From the NCBI GenBank assembly GCA_014281115.1, contig JACONQ010000013.1, forward strand, positions 2,346,501-2,410,500: a stretch of 64,000 bases of DNA, written 5' to 3'. Under the pieces are notes generated by a model. That model saw only the letters and a list, made by a program, of their open reading frames with translations, searched no databases and was not told the origin of the DNA. Positions 33,848 to 44,353 of this stretch are shown here, in pieces; the first letter of the stretch is position 1, and each line of letters begins with the position of its first letter. The DNA is from Laburnicola sp. R22_1. Its lineage: Eukaryota > Ascomycota > Dothideomycetes > Pleosporales > Didymosphaeriaceae. The position numbers were made by a program, and so were the translations under genes.

Positions 33848-35213
33848 CTAATGTACACTTCCTCCATAGTACACCTTGCGCACGTCTACGAGCTTCTTTC
33901 CTCTTGCCCGCGCAATCTCATCCGGGAGCTTCTGGTTGCAGAGAGCCTCCCATGTGGCCTTGATGACGTTCATCTTGTTTCGCGAGCGGGGCGTCCTGGC
34001 AGCGAGGTCCTGCAGACCGGCGGCACGGGCGAGTTCGAAGATGAGATGCTGGACGCGGAGACCGAAGCCTATGTCATTGTTAGCATATAGTCTGTGCGCC
34101 AGTGGGAGAGACCATCTTACCAGGCGGTCGGGCGAACAGCTGCACCTTGGTAGCTCCCACCTTCGCCTCCAGGTCGCCAAACGTGGTCCTGTTCTCGTAC
34201 CGCGGGACGGGCCGCATGTTCCGGATGGCAGACATGACGCTCTGCTTCCTGCCTTCGTCGGGCTCCACAGACTTGCCCTCGCCCACACCTAGCAAGCCAT
34301 CCTGGTTGCCCGCGATGGTCAAGTAGTACAGTGATCGGATCTTGCCCATGCGTGTCTGATTCGTGACACCGTGAACAACCAGCGTCTTCACTTTGATGCT
34401 GCGCAGCTTCTTCCTGTCCCAGTCGAGGTACTGCAGCAAGCGCTTCTGGCGCGGATCCTCCTCCTCCTCCGAAGACAGACGGCGCGTTTGGCGCACCATG
34501 CGGTTCTCGATCCTGGGCAGCTCGGGCTGTATGATCGAGTGGCGCGGATCAGCGAGCGCGAGCGCCGCTTTGGGGTTCTTAACGCGGAAGCTCGCACGAG
34601 GATCCATGACTGCCTGCGAGAGAGCCGCTCCCATGGCATCCTCCATCTGCGCATTCATCTCCTCGCTCATTTCGCCTTCCGGGATGCCGTTGGGGAAAAT
34701 CTTGGCGAGACTCTCGTTTGCAATGTTGGCTATTGCCTCGTCGCGCTCCACATCGTCGACAGGGCGGAAGGTGTGCGAGCCGGGAATGTCCTCGGGCCGC
34801 AGCTTTTCGGGATGATCTGTCACGGGGTCGACCTCAGACAGGTCGTCCTCGTAGGGCAGGAGCCAGGGGTCTGTCCGGCGCTGGGCTTGGGTGACGAGAT
34901 CGCGTGCGTCCATTGCGGTTTCGGCGGCCTTGATGGCGGCGATTTGCGAGGCCGTGTATCGCTTCTCCAGCAACGCCGTTTCCGACGTGTCATACTTTGG
35001 ATATTGGGCTTCGGCGGCTTGGTTCAGCAGCTGCAGGTCCGCGGCTTTGATCGATGGGTAGTGTGGTCTCCGTTTGCGGGCTGCCCGAGGGGCTGATGCG
35101 TGGAAAGAGCGTTTCGGCGCCGACGACGGCTTAGGGAGGGAGGCAGATGCGAAGAGACATCGTACGGGGCGGCAGACGCTCATTGCGTCTCTACACCGCC
35201 GTATAAAGGCCAA
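33848..35213 (-). CDS. MRPS5: Mitochondrial small ribosomal subunit protein uS5m
   Basis: uS5 of the mitochondrial ribosome. Two exons: 35213-34121 and 34068-33848, 437 residues. The intron (34069-34120) has GTAAGA, a TGCTAAC branch point and a CATAG acceptor, and joins ARPPG to [10 protein letters not shown]. The S5 domain reads [80 protein letters not shown] and [20 protein letters not shown] followed by [13 protein letters not shown] basic, Ser/Ala-rich leader ([20 protein letters not shown] and [14 protein letters not shown]) looks like a mitochondrial presequence. The start may instead be the Met at residue 11 (35183), which puts that leader at the true N-terminus. It is divergent from TRM2, with about 150 bp between the start codons. 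Confidence 0.93.
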
Positions 35214-35367
35214 TTGGACGCCGAAAGAGAAGTAAGAGAAGTGCGCGTGCTTGTCGCGGCTCGCCAGACTTCGACAACTTTTTTGGCCGTACTACCTTAG
35301 GTAAGCAGCACACTAGCCGCTCACGGCGTCTGCGTGGAACCAGTACTTTTTTTCCCGGCACCTCTTC

Positions 35368-37119
35368 ATGTTCAAAATCAGCCGGTCCGCGTTCCGGACA
35401 CTGTCGACCAGTCGCCGGAGTATCTTGTTTGCCAGGTACAGCATGGCTTCTTCGGCCGCTAATGTTGCACCCATCGAAAGCTTCGGAGAGAAGAGACATG
35501 CGGCAACACCCCTGAGGAGCGAGGAAGGGTCACGGGGAAGTTACAGGTTCAAAAATAAGAGAATGCGAAAGGGGCATGGCGACAGCAGCAACATTCTGAA
35601 GACGAACGGGACCAACGAGGAGATTCTTCTGGAGGATGTAAGGGCTCTTCTCAAGGGCCTCAGTTTGGAAAGGGACGCATCTGCGCAGCTTCCAGAGCTG
35701 AAGTCTGAAGTGCAAGTCACGATCAAAGAGATATCCTCGACCGGTGATGGCTTGGGATTTGAGGATGGTTCCAATTCGGATCAAGTCTATGTGGTGCCCT
35801 TCACAGCACCCGGCGACACGGTCACCGCAAAAGTCTTCAAGCACGATCAGAAAGACAAGTACTTTATGGCCGACTTTATCAAGGTCGACAAGCCATCGCC
35901 ACATCGAAATGAGTCGCTAGTCAAGTGTCCATACTTTGCTAGCTGTTCAGGATGCCAGTTTCAGATGCTGCCTTACGACTACCAGCTCGCGCACAAGAAG
36001 ACCATCGTAGAGAAGGCCTACAAGAACTTCTCCCAGCTACCGCCAGAGCTCATTCCGGCCATTGGCGATACCATTGGCTCGCCTCTGCAGTACGGCTACC
36101 GGACCAAACTTACTCCGCACTTTGACGGCCCGCCCGATTCTCGACGAAGCGATGGCCGCAATGGCATCAGGCGAAATTTCAAAGAGCTCCCACCTATTGG
36201 ATTTATGAGGAAAGGCACCCGTTTCACTATCGACATCGAGGATTGCCCCATAGGTACAGACGCAGTACGCAACGGCAACAAGCGCGAAAGGAAACGCGTC
36301 GCAGACGAGCTTGACAAGTACCACAAGGGTGCCACGCTGCTCCTCCGCGAAAGCACAGAGCGCATATCAAAAGACGAGTACGATGCATCAAAAGAGCAAG
36401 ACACCGACGCCGTTATCGAAGATGGCGGCGCGCACCTGCACCGCAAAACATGCGTTACGGACCCCAACGCCCAAACAACCGAATACATCGACGACTTCCA
36501 ATTCGTCAACCCCGCCGGCTCCTTCTTCCAAAACAACAACTCCATCCTCCCCAAGTTCACGCAATACATCCGAGAGCACATCCTCCCTCCCACGTCCGAC
36601 CACAAAGTGACCCACCTAATAGACGCATACTCCGGCTCCGGTCTATTCACCATCACCCTCTCCTCGCTCTTCAAGTCCTCGCTAGGCATCGACATCTCCT
36701 CCTCCTCCATCGACTCCGCAACCCACAACGCCAAAATCAACAACCTCCCCCCTTCATCCGCAAAGTTCATCGCCGCAGATGCCTCCGCGCTATTCGCCAG
36801 CATCGACTCGCCCGCCGCCGAAACAGTCGTCATGATCGACCCTCCCAGAAAAGGCTGCGACGAGAGCTTCCTCCGCCAATTGATACGGTACGGCCCAGCG
36901 CGCGTCGTATACGTGTCTTGCAACGTGCATACGCAGGCGCGCGACGTGGGCGTCCTAGTGGGTGGCATGAAGGGCGTTGACGGTGGGTTTGGGCCGGGAG
37001 AGGGCTGTTATGAGATTGAGAGTGTTTGCGGGTTTGATTTCTTTCCTCAGACAGGGCATGTGGAGGGGGTTGCTGTGCTGAGGCGCAAAGCACGCACGGA
37101 GGTGGGGCAGGGGTCGTAG
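35368..37119 (+). CDS. TRM2: tRNA (uracil-5-)-methyltransferase TRM2
   Basis: Makes 5-methyluridine at position 54 of the tRNA T-loop using S-adenosylmethionine. Single exon, 583 residues. Order: a basic N-terminus, a TRAM domain near residues 112-180 (VQVTIKEISSTGDGLGFEDG ... YVVPFTAPGDTVTAKVFK), an iron-sulfur-like cluster CPYFASCSGCQF (C-x5-C-x2-C) with a further Cys at EDCPIG, and the SAM site LIDAYSGSGLFTITL. Catalytic blocks are VVMIDPPRKGCDESFLRQLI and VVYVSCNVHTQARDV (nucleophile in SCN), ending SVCGFDFFPQTGHVEGVAVL. All RumA/TrmA motifs are present. The family also has a reported endo-exonuclease activity in yeast. It shares a short divergent promoter with MRPS5. Confidence 0.94.
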   Translation: MFKISRSAFRTLSTSRRSILFARYSMASSAANVAPIESFGEKRHAATPLRSEEGSRGSYRFKNKRMRKGHGDSSNILKTNGTNEEILLEDVRALLKGLSLERDASAQLPELKSEVQVTIKEISSTGDGLGFEDGSNSDQVYVVPFTAPGDTVTAKVFKHDQKDKYFMADFIKVDKPSPHRNESLVKCPYFASCSGCQFQMLPYDYQLAHKKTIVEKAYKNFSQLPPELIPAIGDTIGSPLQYGYRTKLTPHFDGPPDSRRSDGRNGIRRNFKELPPIGFMRKGTRFTIDIEDCPIGTDAVRNGNKRERKRVADELDKYHKGATLLLRESTERISKDEYDASKEQDTDAVIEDGGAHLHRKTCVTDPNAQTTEYIDDFQFVNPAGSFFQNNNSILPKFTQYIREHILPPTSDHKVTHLIDAYSGSGLFTITLSSLFKSSLGIDISSSSIDSATHNAKINNLPPSSAKFIAADASALFASIDSPAAETVVMIDPPRKGCDESFLRQLIRYGPARVVYVSCNVHTQARDVGVLVGGMKGVDGGFGPGEGCYEIESVCGFDFFPQTGHVEGVAVLRRKARTEVGQGS

Positions 37120-38949
37120 GTACGCGCCAGGCGGGAGACGTCATATAGATCACCTGCCTGGAATGTAGAAAATGTACGATGGATTGTTTCGCTAGCTGTT
37201 CACGCTTTCTATCCGTCTGTGCATATACTATACTTACTAGTTATTTTTGGAACTTATGTAGACGTATCCTCGCGATCAGGTACAAAACCAAGTACAGCCC
37301 TCACAGCCTTCTGGTATCCTTTTACGACGCAACACTCGTGCTTCTTAAGGTGTTTAATGTTCCTGGTCCCGTCCATCGCTTCGAATGTGCATAAGAATAC
37401 GCACTGTCCTGCACTAATGCATCTCCACCCACGCTAGCAAAAATCATGCCGGCAAAAATGCAAAAAAAAAAAAAAAAAAACAAACATACAACAGCCAGTG
37501 TTCCGATATAGTCACCTAGTATCGTATACTAAATGTGATTATTGCCTTGTATGTGTCCGAACTGACATAGAAAAGGGCAAAAAATAAGGGACAAGGGAGC
37601 AAAAAGGATCGGCAAAAAAAAACATACAACAGTGGGGATTCCAGGACCGTCACCGATTCCAGTACTAGTCTACCGGTATCTTGCTTAAATAGGGCTGAGC
37701 GAACGGGAAGCCTTGTTTTCTCATACCCCCTCGCCCGCTGTGTTAAGTAATTAGCTGTTTCCAGTCGTGCGTGCATCGCGGATGTAGAAAAACCTCCAAG
37801 CAAAAAGAAGAGGGACGTCTGACCTAAGAGAAACCTTCAGCTTGGTTACACCGAGTTCGTTGGGCCATTCGCAGTCTTGAACAATCAACCAATTGTTAGC
37901 AGGCCAGAGTCGTCCACGTTTTCAGTAATCAAAGCTTCCAACCACTTCCTGCTCATGGGGTCTCTATTGCTTCCGGACATTAATGAAAATTGGTTCTTGA
38001 GAAAGTAGTGCCTCATCTTGTATTGTAGCCTTCAGCCCAAGCTTAGCCTGATTGGATGTACACCATCAGACCTCGGAATACATAGGTACCTAGGTAAATA
38101 ACCATAGTGCTGCGGTCGCGAAACGTCCTTATTTCTTTAATTGCTCACACCGAGTATTCAGACAGGCGCATTCAACACAATAGCATATATTTACCTTTTG
38201 GATCGAACTAACTTACGACTGTGTACTACATATACTGTTACCTTACAACTCCAGATGCCGCTACAGCAAGAAGCGGTTATGACAGCGTGAGAATCGATGG
38301 CAATATACAAATGAGAAGGAATGCTTTTCGTACCTCTTCAGCAAATGTCTCGAAGCCGTGTACATGAAGTATTGAGGTGTAGGAAGTTCCTTCCGAACCT
38401 TTTGCTCTAGCCCTGCCGTTCTAGTTCCTCTTCCATTTGCTACCCCCACGTATAGTCAATAGCACCCGCGACATGTATAGAAAATCAAAGGTGCCTAGAT
38501 GTATCTAGGAAGTCGTGCAGGGCGTCTTGTTTACATCCACCTCCATTCCGCTGCATCACTCCAGATGTCCACTCCACTCCCACCCAACAACCACCGTTAC
38601 TGCAGCCTCGCATTCCTCTCTTTTACTCATCTCATACTCTTCTAAAGACCTACTATCGTATTCTTCCTGCTACAGGTCTTGCCTTTGTTTGGCTTTCCGT
38701 CCATAGTCAACCTCTTTTCCAGCTTCATCTCACCCAGTCGCACCTCGGTCATTGTTCGCATCGAAACCAAATGTGCATTCAATGCCGTCCATGGCTTTCT
38801 CATTGGGCTTCCTTCAAAGCAAAATACTCAACAGCATCGCCAGGTATCGTACGCCACCGGTCATCCAAATGCATCCACACTCACGTACATAGTGTCCAGT
38901 CTTCGCGCGGCCCTCATAATCCTCGTCTTCTCTCCTGGCGCCTGATGCA
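37120..38949. other. Gene-free interval with poly(A) tracts
   Basis: No supported gene. The motif AAACATACAACAG occurs twice, each after an A-tract (near 37461-37495 and 37613-37630), with similar flanks (GTGTTCCGATATAGTCACC and GGATTCCAGGACCGTCACC). Open frames here lack any domain. Confidence 0.45.
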
Positions 38950-38957
38950 GCCCTCGA

Positions 38958-39428
38958 CATCTCAGTACGAACGTCATCATCGACTATCGAGGCTGCTAGG
39001 TCAGTTCCCTCCCTTTTCTCAAAGGCAGGTGGGATGAAGAAGCTTCACAGCGCGGCTGCTGGCAATCTGAGGCTCTTGCCGGGGATAAGAACCACTTCCG
39101 TTTCTGACCATAAAAGACGCCCTGCTCTAGCCTTTAGCTAACCCGCGCGCACCCTTTAGGTTCGATATCCTCGCCTTTACTTCTAGTCGATCTCAGAACA
39201 TTGTCATCACCGATCGATATCCATAAAGGCAGGTGGGATGAAGAAGCTTCACAGCGCGGCTGCTGGCAATCTGAGGCTTTTGCCGGGGATGAGAACCACT
39301 TCCGTTTCTGACCATAAAAGACGCCCTGCTCTAGCCTTTGGCTGACCCGCGCACTTTCAGGCTCTGTGTCCCCGTCTCCGCTCTTGCTCGACCTCAGAAC
39401 ACGATGCCATCATCGATCGATCCACCGT
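38958..39428. repeat. 204-bp tandem duplication
   Basis: Two consecutive units start AAAGGCAGGTGGGATGAAGA at 39021 and 39225. The first 115 bp of the units differ at only a few positions, and the second half is more diverged. A partial third copy lies upstream (TCTCAG...CATCATCGAC, about 38960). Each unit has a plausible 3' splice site: branch CTAACCCGCGC or CTGACCCGCGC, then CTTTAG or TTTCAG. Neither unit encodes a recognisable protein. Confidence 0.8.
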
Positions 39429-41004
39429 GGTCCTCTCCACCGCCTACCACCTCGATCTCGACGGAGCTCTAGGGTCAGGCGAGAGGTGTGGAGCCAGGGC
39501 AGGGAACAAGATGGAACGGAGACGGGGCTGCGGCTGCTGACTGGGGTGGATTTCGTCATACCCCATAGTGTAGCAGAGATGGCAGGAAGATCTCGCCTTA
39601 ATATATTCGCAGTATGACTCAGAGGAATCTTCTGTGCATGTGACCGTGCGTAAGAGCGATCCATGGTTGCTTTTTTGTGGTGCCGCCCCACGTCAAGTCG
39701 TATTGTTGATGAAATTCCATTTGGGCTTAGGTAACTGTTCTAACCATAGGTGGTGTGAGTTAGCGCTTTCAACGAGACAGCGTAAATCGGGTTTGAAAGC
39801 ATCAATAATTATTTGTTGGTGCGAAGGCCGACCCAGTTCGTCCCTACATATGTACCTTTGGTTCCGCGTGGGGCTACCACTCAACAAAGAAGAAACTTTG
39901 TATCAAATCGATTAGCTGATCACACAGCTCCATATAGCTGCCTAGCGAGGAGTTTTTGAAACCCTGTGTGCGGCCTTGCGGAGAGCCGTCCCACGGTTGG
40001 GTCACTTTGGTGTACCAAACTCTGGCAACAGTGACGCGTCGTCACATGTACAGGACAGCATGTGATACGGCCTTTGTTACCGACATGTGCACGGGCATGG
40101 TGCGCACTACCAACAACTCATACTGATGACCAGGCGCGTATGCGCTCATATACAGCTGGCTGACGTGCCTCTCGGCGAGACAGCTCAAGGAAAACAAAAA
40201 AAATTGCTGCCTAGCAGAAGGAATTTTTATACCGAACAGCCAATCAGTGATAGGAGAATCCACGGTAAATGATTTCGGCGTCGCGAGATAGGCCAGTGTT
40301 TCCATTACTGTCTTCTCATCCCCGCGCACCCACGTTATGCAGTAATTGACTGTTTACAGATGTGCGATAGACGGTAATTAACCCTCACAAGGATCTGGGC
40401 TGGGCGGTCCAGACCTGCTTCCAGAGCCTGTTTCCAGACTGTTGCGACTGTTGCCTGCTTCCAGCCTGTTTCCTGTTTCCCGTTAACGCATGCCGGGCGT
40501 CCCGCTGCCGATCTTAATTTGGGGGCGACATGCCATGTGTGCTAATTCACCGTTTCCGGTCGCATGGGATCTGGCGGAGCGGCAAGGAAAACTTGCTTTC
40601 AAGATCCTATGGTCGTATGTGGAAGAGATGCTCAGTTGGTGTGTATATATCTGTCAAAAAAATCATTTTTAAGCGAATGTGGAACTGTTGATATGGTACT
40701 ATTGTATGGCTCTTACGTTCTAAGAAACGTTGCGCAATGTGCTGGTGCAGTGTTGTGGATTGCGCTTTTTTTTGGGGTTGAAGCTGTTTGGGTAAGGCTG
40801 GGTGGATCCACGTCTCACCAGTCGCACACCCCATCATCAACCAGTCCATCCCAGTAGCAAAACCTCCATCAATTCTCCTATGGTGGCCGTCTCAATTATT
40901 GCAGCCATACAAGAGGCGTCATAGAGAGAAAGCTAAAGTCTAAAGCACCATTAAAACACTACAAAGCAGAAGAATACCACAACCCACCCCGCCGCCCAAC
41001 CACC
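39429..41004. other. Gene-free interval
   Basis: No conserved coding sequence, RNA or mobile element was recognised. A run of short CCTGTTTCC/CCTGCTTCC repeats lies at about 40410-40480. Confidence 0.45.
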
Positions 41005-41574
41005 CTACATACTCTCACACCTCACCGTCGTCCAAACATTCCCCTTCGTGGCCCGACTATACGGACAAACCTGCCTCGCCTGATACACCACCTTCTCAAG
41101 ATCCGCCTTCGCGAGACCGCGCACCTTAACCACCAGCTGCGCCCTAAGCCCCATATCTGTCTTCCATGCTGCCCACCAACTCCACCGTGCTTTCGAAAAT
41201 CGAGTCTTGGGTTTGGGTAGGCATTTTGACGCCTACATGGGGCGCGACGGCGTTCACGGCGGACTGGAAACAGGCGCCGTAGCCCGCGGCGAAGAGCTCT
41301 TCTGGTTTTTCCGGTGGAGCCGGGGCCGCCGAGGGCTTTGGCCATTGTGAGGTCTACTTTGAGGTTTTCGCCATTGACGTGGCTGGGTGGTTTGTTAGGC
41401 TGGGGCGTGCGTGGGGAATGGTTTCGTGTACCCTGTTCGTGTGCCTACGACGTGGGCGCATGCTGCGTAGAGGCTAGGTGCTGTCTCTGTGTTTAAGGAA
41501 CGGCGGCATGGTGTTGCGGTGGCGTGTCGCTGGGAGAGGCACGCAGCTTGGCGGAGTAGTGATGTGAACGTTCG
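41005..41574 (-). pseudogene. Ohr/OsmC-type organic hydroperoxide reductase, broken
   Basis: Ohr enzymes reduce organic hydroperoxides with a reactive Cys pair. On the minus strand the protein can be followed across three frames: LATRTFTSLLRQAACLSQRH with LNTETAPSLYAACAHVVGTR (41574-41398, a probable mitochondrial leader), then NGENLKVDLTMAKALGGPGS, then EELFAAGYGACFQSAVNAVA ... DSIFESTVELVGSMEDRYGA, then LVVKVRGLAKADLEKVVYQA and QVCPYSRATKGNVWTTV to a TAG at 41005. Both expected Cys segments (GACFQSA and VCPYSRA) survive. At least three frame changes occur: near 41395, near 41300 (after GSTGKT) and near 41145. The start codon appears lost (TTG where ATG would be expected). It sits at the edge of the AT-rich compartment. 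Confidence 0.82.
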
Positions 41575-42571
41575 GGTAGCCAATGGCCATTGTGTGTGAT
41601 GTTCGAAGTTTGGATAGATTGAAGAGATATTGGGTTGGAGGTTTGTAACAGCTGAAGGGATTTTTTGACGTATTCTCCGCATGAGATGACATGTGTTGAT
41701 GTGCTGCTCGGATCTGATCGAATCAGCCAGATGCGTTGTTGGTGCCCGTTGTGGCAGCTTGAGAGTTGTTTTGGATGAAAGTTGAAAGAATGAACGCGCA
41801 CGATGTGCATGTGTGATAGATAACGTCTTTCCCTGCGCAACAGATAGAACGAAGTAAATCGATCACCTCCTCGAGTAGAAACACCTCTGAATACTCCAAA
41901 TCCGCATAATGCGTGAAAGAAGACTTCGCGCACTCTTAGTACACAGTATAACACTATTATAGAAAGCTATAGAAGTGCTAGCAAAACACTTTAAAATAAG
42001 ATAAAATAGTAAGATAGGTTTAGCTATTTAAAGTCTATTTATAAGTATATATAAATTAGCTAGCCCCTTATAATAGAGTTAATTATAAGCTATACTATAG
42101 TCTATAGTCTATAGGTACTAAAGTTAATAATAATAACATAATATAGTTACCTATATACAAAGAATAAAAATCTATAACTAGATTAAGTATTTATCTATCT
42201 ACTATATAATATATTTAATTATCGCGTAAGACTTTAAGGTTATAATCTAATATAGCTATTCCTTAATCTAACAACGTGCTTTCTATAGGGCGGGGAGTTA
42301 CGCGCCTATATATATTATCTAGTAATATAGGTAGGTAGACGAGAAAGTTAGGGTGTTATTATTATAAGTTATTATTTTAAAAGCTAGGGAAAGAAACGTT
42401 AATAAAACTTTAATACGCTCTAGATTCTAAGGCTTTATATATATATAATATTATATAATATTATATTTCTTTTCTAGGGTCAATCTATAATATCACGTAA
42501 TCCTAGGCTAGTTATTTAACTAACTACTATAGTACGTAATTAATATTTTCTTTAATAATATTTTTACTATA

Positions 42572-42676
42572 GTTTTTTTACGACTAAGGGGTTTCTAATA
42601 AAAATATTATAATAATAGTAGATATTCCTCCTACTATTATATACATAGAAAAGCGTTTTAAGGTATTAATAAAAGG
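42572..42676 (-). mobile_element. Short poly(A)-tailed retroposon, copy 2
   Basis: 105 bp flanked by a perfect 12-bp target duplication ATTTTTACTATA (42560-42571 and 42677-42688). It is the same element as 2572-2701, with a shorter T-tract (7 T). The bodies differ only by transitions; of 11 internal differences that I counted, 10 are CpA/TpG to TpA changes in this copy. Confidence 0.85.
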
Positions 42677-42684
42677 ATTTTTAC

Positions 42685-42983
<299 letters not shown>

Positions 42984-43321
42984 TAGTAATAAACCTAACT
43001 ATTTTATAAATTTTCTCTCGCAACTAGCGAGCTATATACTACTACTAGGACCTTGCCACTACTACCTATCTTCTATTTCTACTACTACTACTACTTATCT
43101 TTACTCTTATTACTTAGTTATAGTCCCCTACCTTAATAATAGCCTAGATAATTACTATTATTTTAATAAGCTTTTTATATTACTACTAATACTTTAGTAT
43201 TTTATATATTATAATAAAATCTTTTTTTACTTTAGCTTTAATCTTTATAGTCTTTATTAGTCGGCTTGCCAAACACTTTTTTAACCTTTTTTTAGTTTAA
43301 GGTTAAAGTCGAACGCGCATA

Positions 43322-43440
43322 TTTATAATTACCTTCTTACGCTCTTTTTAATTACTTAGTAGGGGCTGTGCTTTTTTATTATGTTATTTAAGATAAAAGC
43401 CTTTATTTTTCTATTTCTAGGTAGATAAATTAACGCCACA
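43322..43440 (+). repeat. AT-rich repeat, copy 1 of 3
   Basis: About 115 bp containing AGTAGGGGCTGTGCTTTTTT and GTTATTTAAGATAAAAGCCT. It aligns with 43655-43780 in the same orientation and with the reverse complement of 43496-43625. Confidence 0.75.
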
Positions 43441-43495
43441 TAGTCTTTATTATCTTTATATTTAATTATATTGTTAAGCTTTTATAGTATGTGTA

Positions 43496-43625
43496 TTATT
43501 AATTAACTATCTAGAAGTAGAATAATAAAGACTTGTATCTTAAATAATATAATAAAAAAGCAGAGTCCCCTACTTCCTAGTTAAAAGAGGGTAAAAAGAT
43601 AATTATAAAAGTTTTTATAGTATAA
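43496..43625 (-). repeat. AT-rich repeat, copy 2 of 3 (inverted)
   Basis: Inverted relative to its two neighbours: the plus strand reads TAAATAATATAATAAAAAAG then CAGAGTCCCCTACTTCCTAG. With copy 1 it forms a fold-back with a loop of about 55 bp. Confidence 0.75.
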
Positions 43626-43654
43626 TTTCTATATTATACTATTATTATCGCATT

Positions 43655-43780
43655 TTATAACTACCTTTTCACGCTTTTCTTAATTACTAAGTAGGGGCTC
43701 TGCTTTTTTTCTTATGTTATTTAAGATAAAAGCCTTTGTTATTCTACTACTAGGTAGTTAATTTAATAATATATATATAT
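43655..43780 (+). repeat. AT-rich repeat, copy 3 of 3
   Basis: Same orientation as copy 1: CTAAGTAGGGGCTCTGCTTT followed by GTTATTTAAGATAAAAGCCT. Confidence 0.75.
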
Positions 43781-44353
43781 ATACTATTATTATATTATAA
43801 AGGCTATATTTCTCTTACTAATATTTAGGTACTAAAAAAGTATTTTATACTCTAAAATCTATAGGTATAAAATAAAACAAATTAGCCTATAAATATTATT
43901 TATAAAGTACTTAAAAATAAGCTCTAGAGGCCCTTTTAATAATTCTTTTAGTTATATAAGATTACTAAATCTCTAGAAAATATTCTTAACTTTATTTAGC
44001 TAGTTATTTATACTTTAACTAAATTTAATAATAGTTATATTAATATCGGTATTAAATTTAAATATAATATTAGATTACTAGAAAGTTATTATATTACTAA
44101 ATATAATAAATAAAAAGCTAAATTTAAAAATAGTAGTAGTAGTTATATATTAAAGATAAAGATTTAGTATACTAGGTATTACTAATATTATAAGAATAGA
44201 CTTGTATATTATATATATAGTACACTATAATTATAACTTTATACTCGAGGGGCCGGCCGATTTACACATGCTTAATAGTGTCCCTGAATAGTCGCTAAAC
44301 TAGTCTTATTGCTTTACCTTAATTTACAGCGTTTTTTAGCACACCTATAGCTT

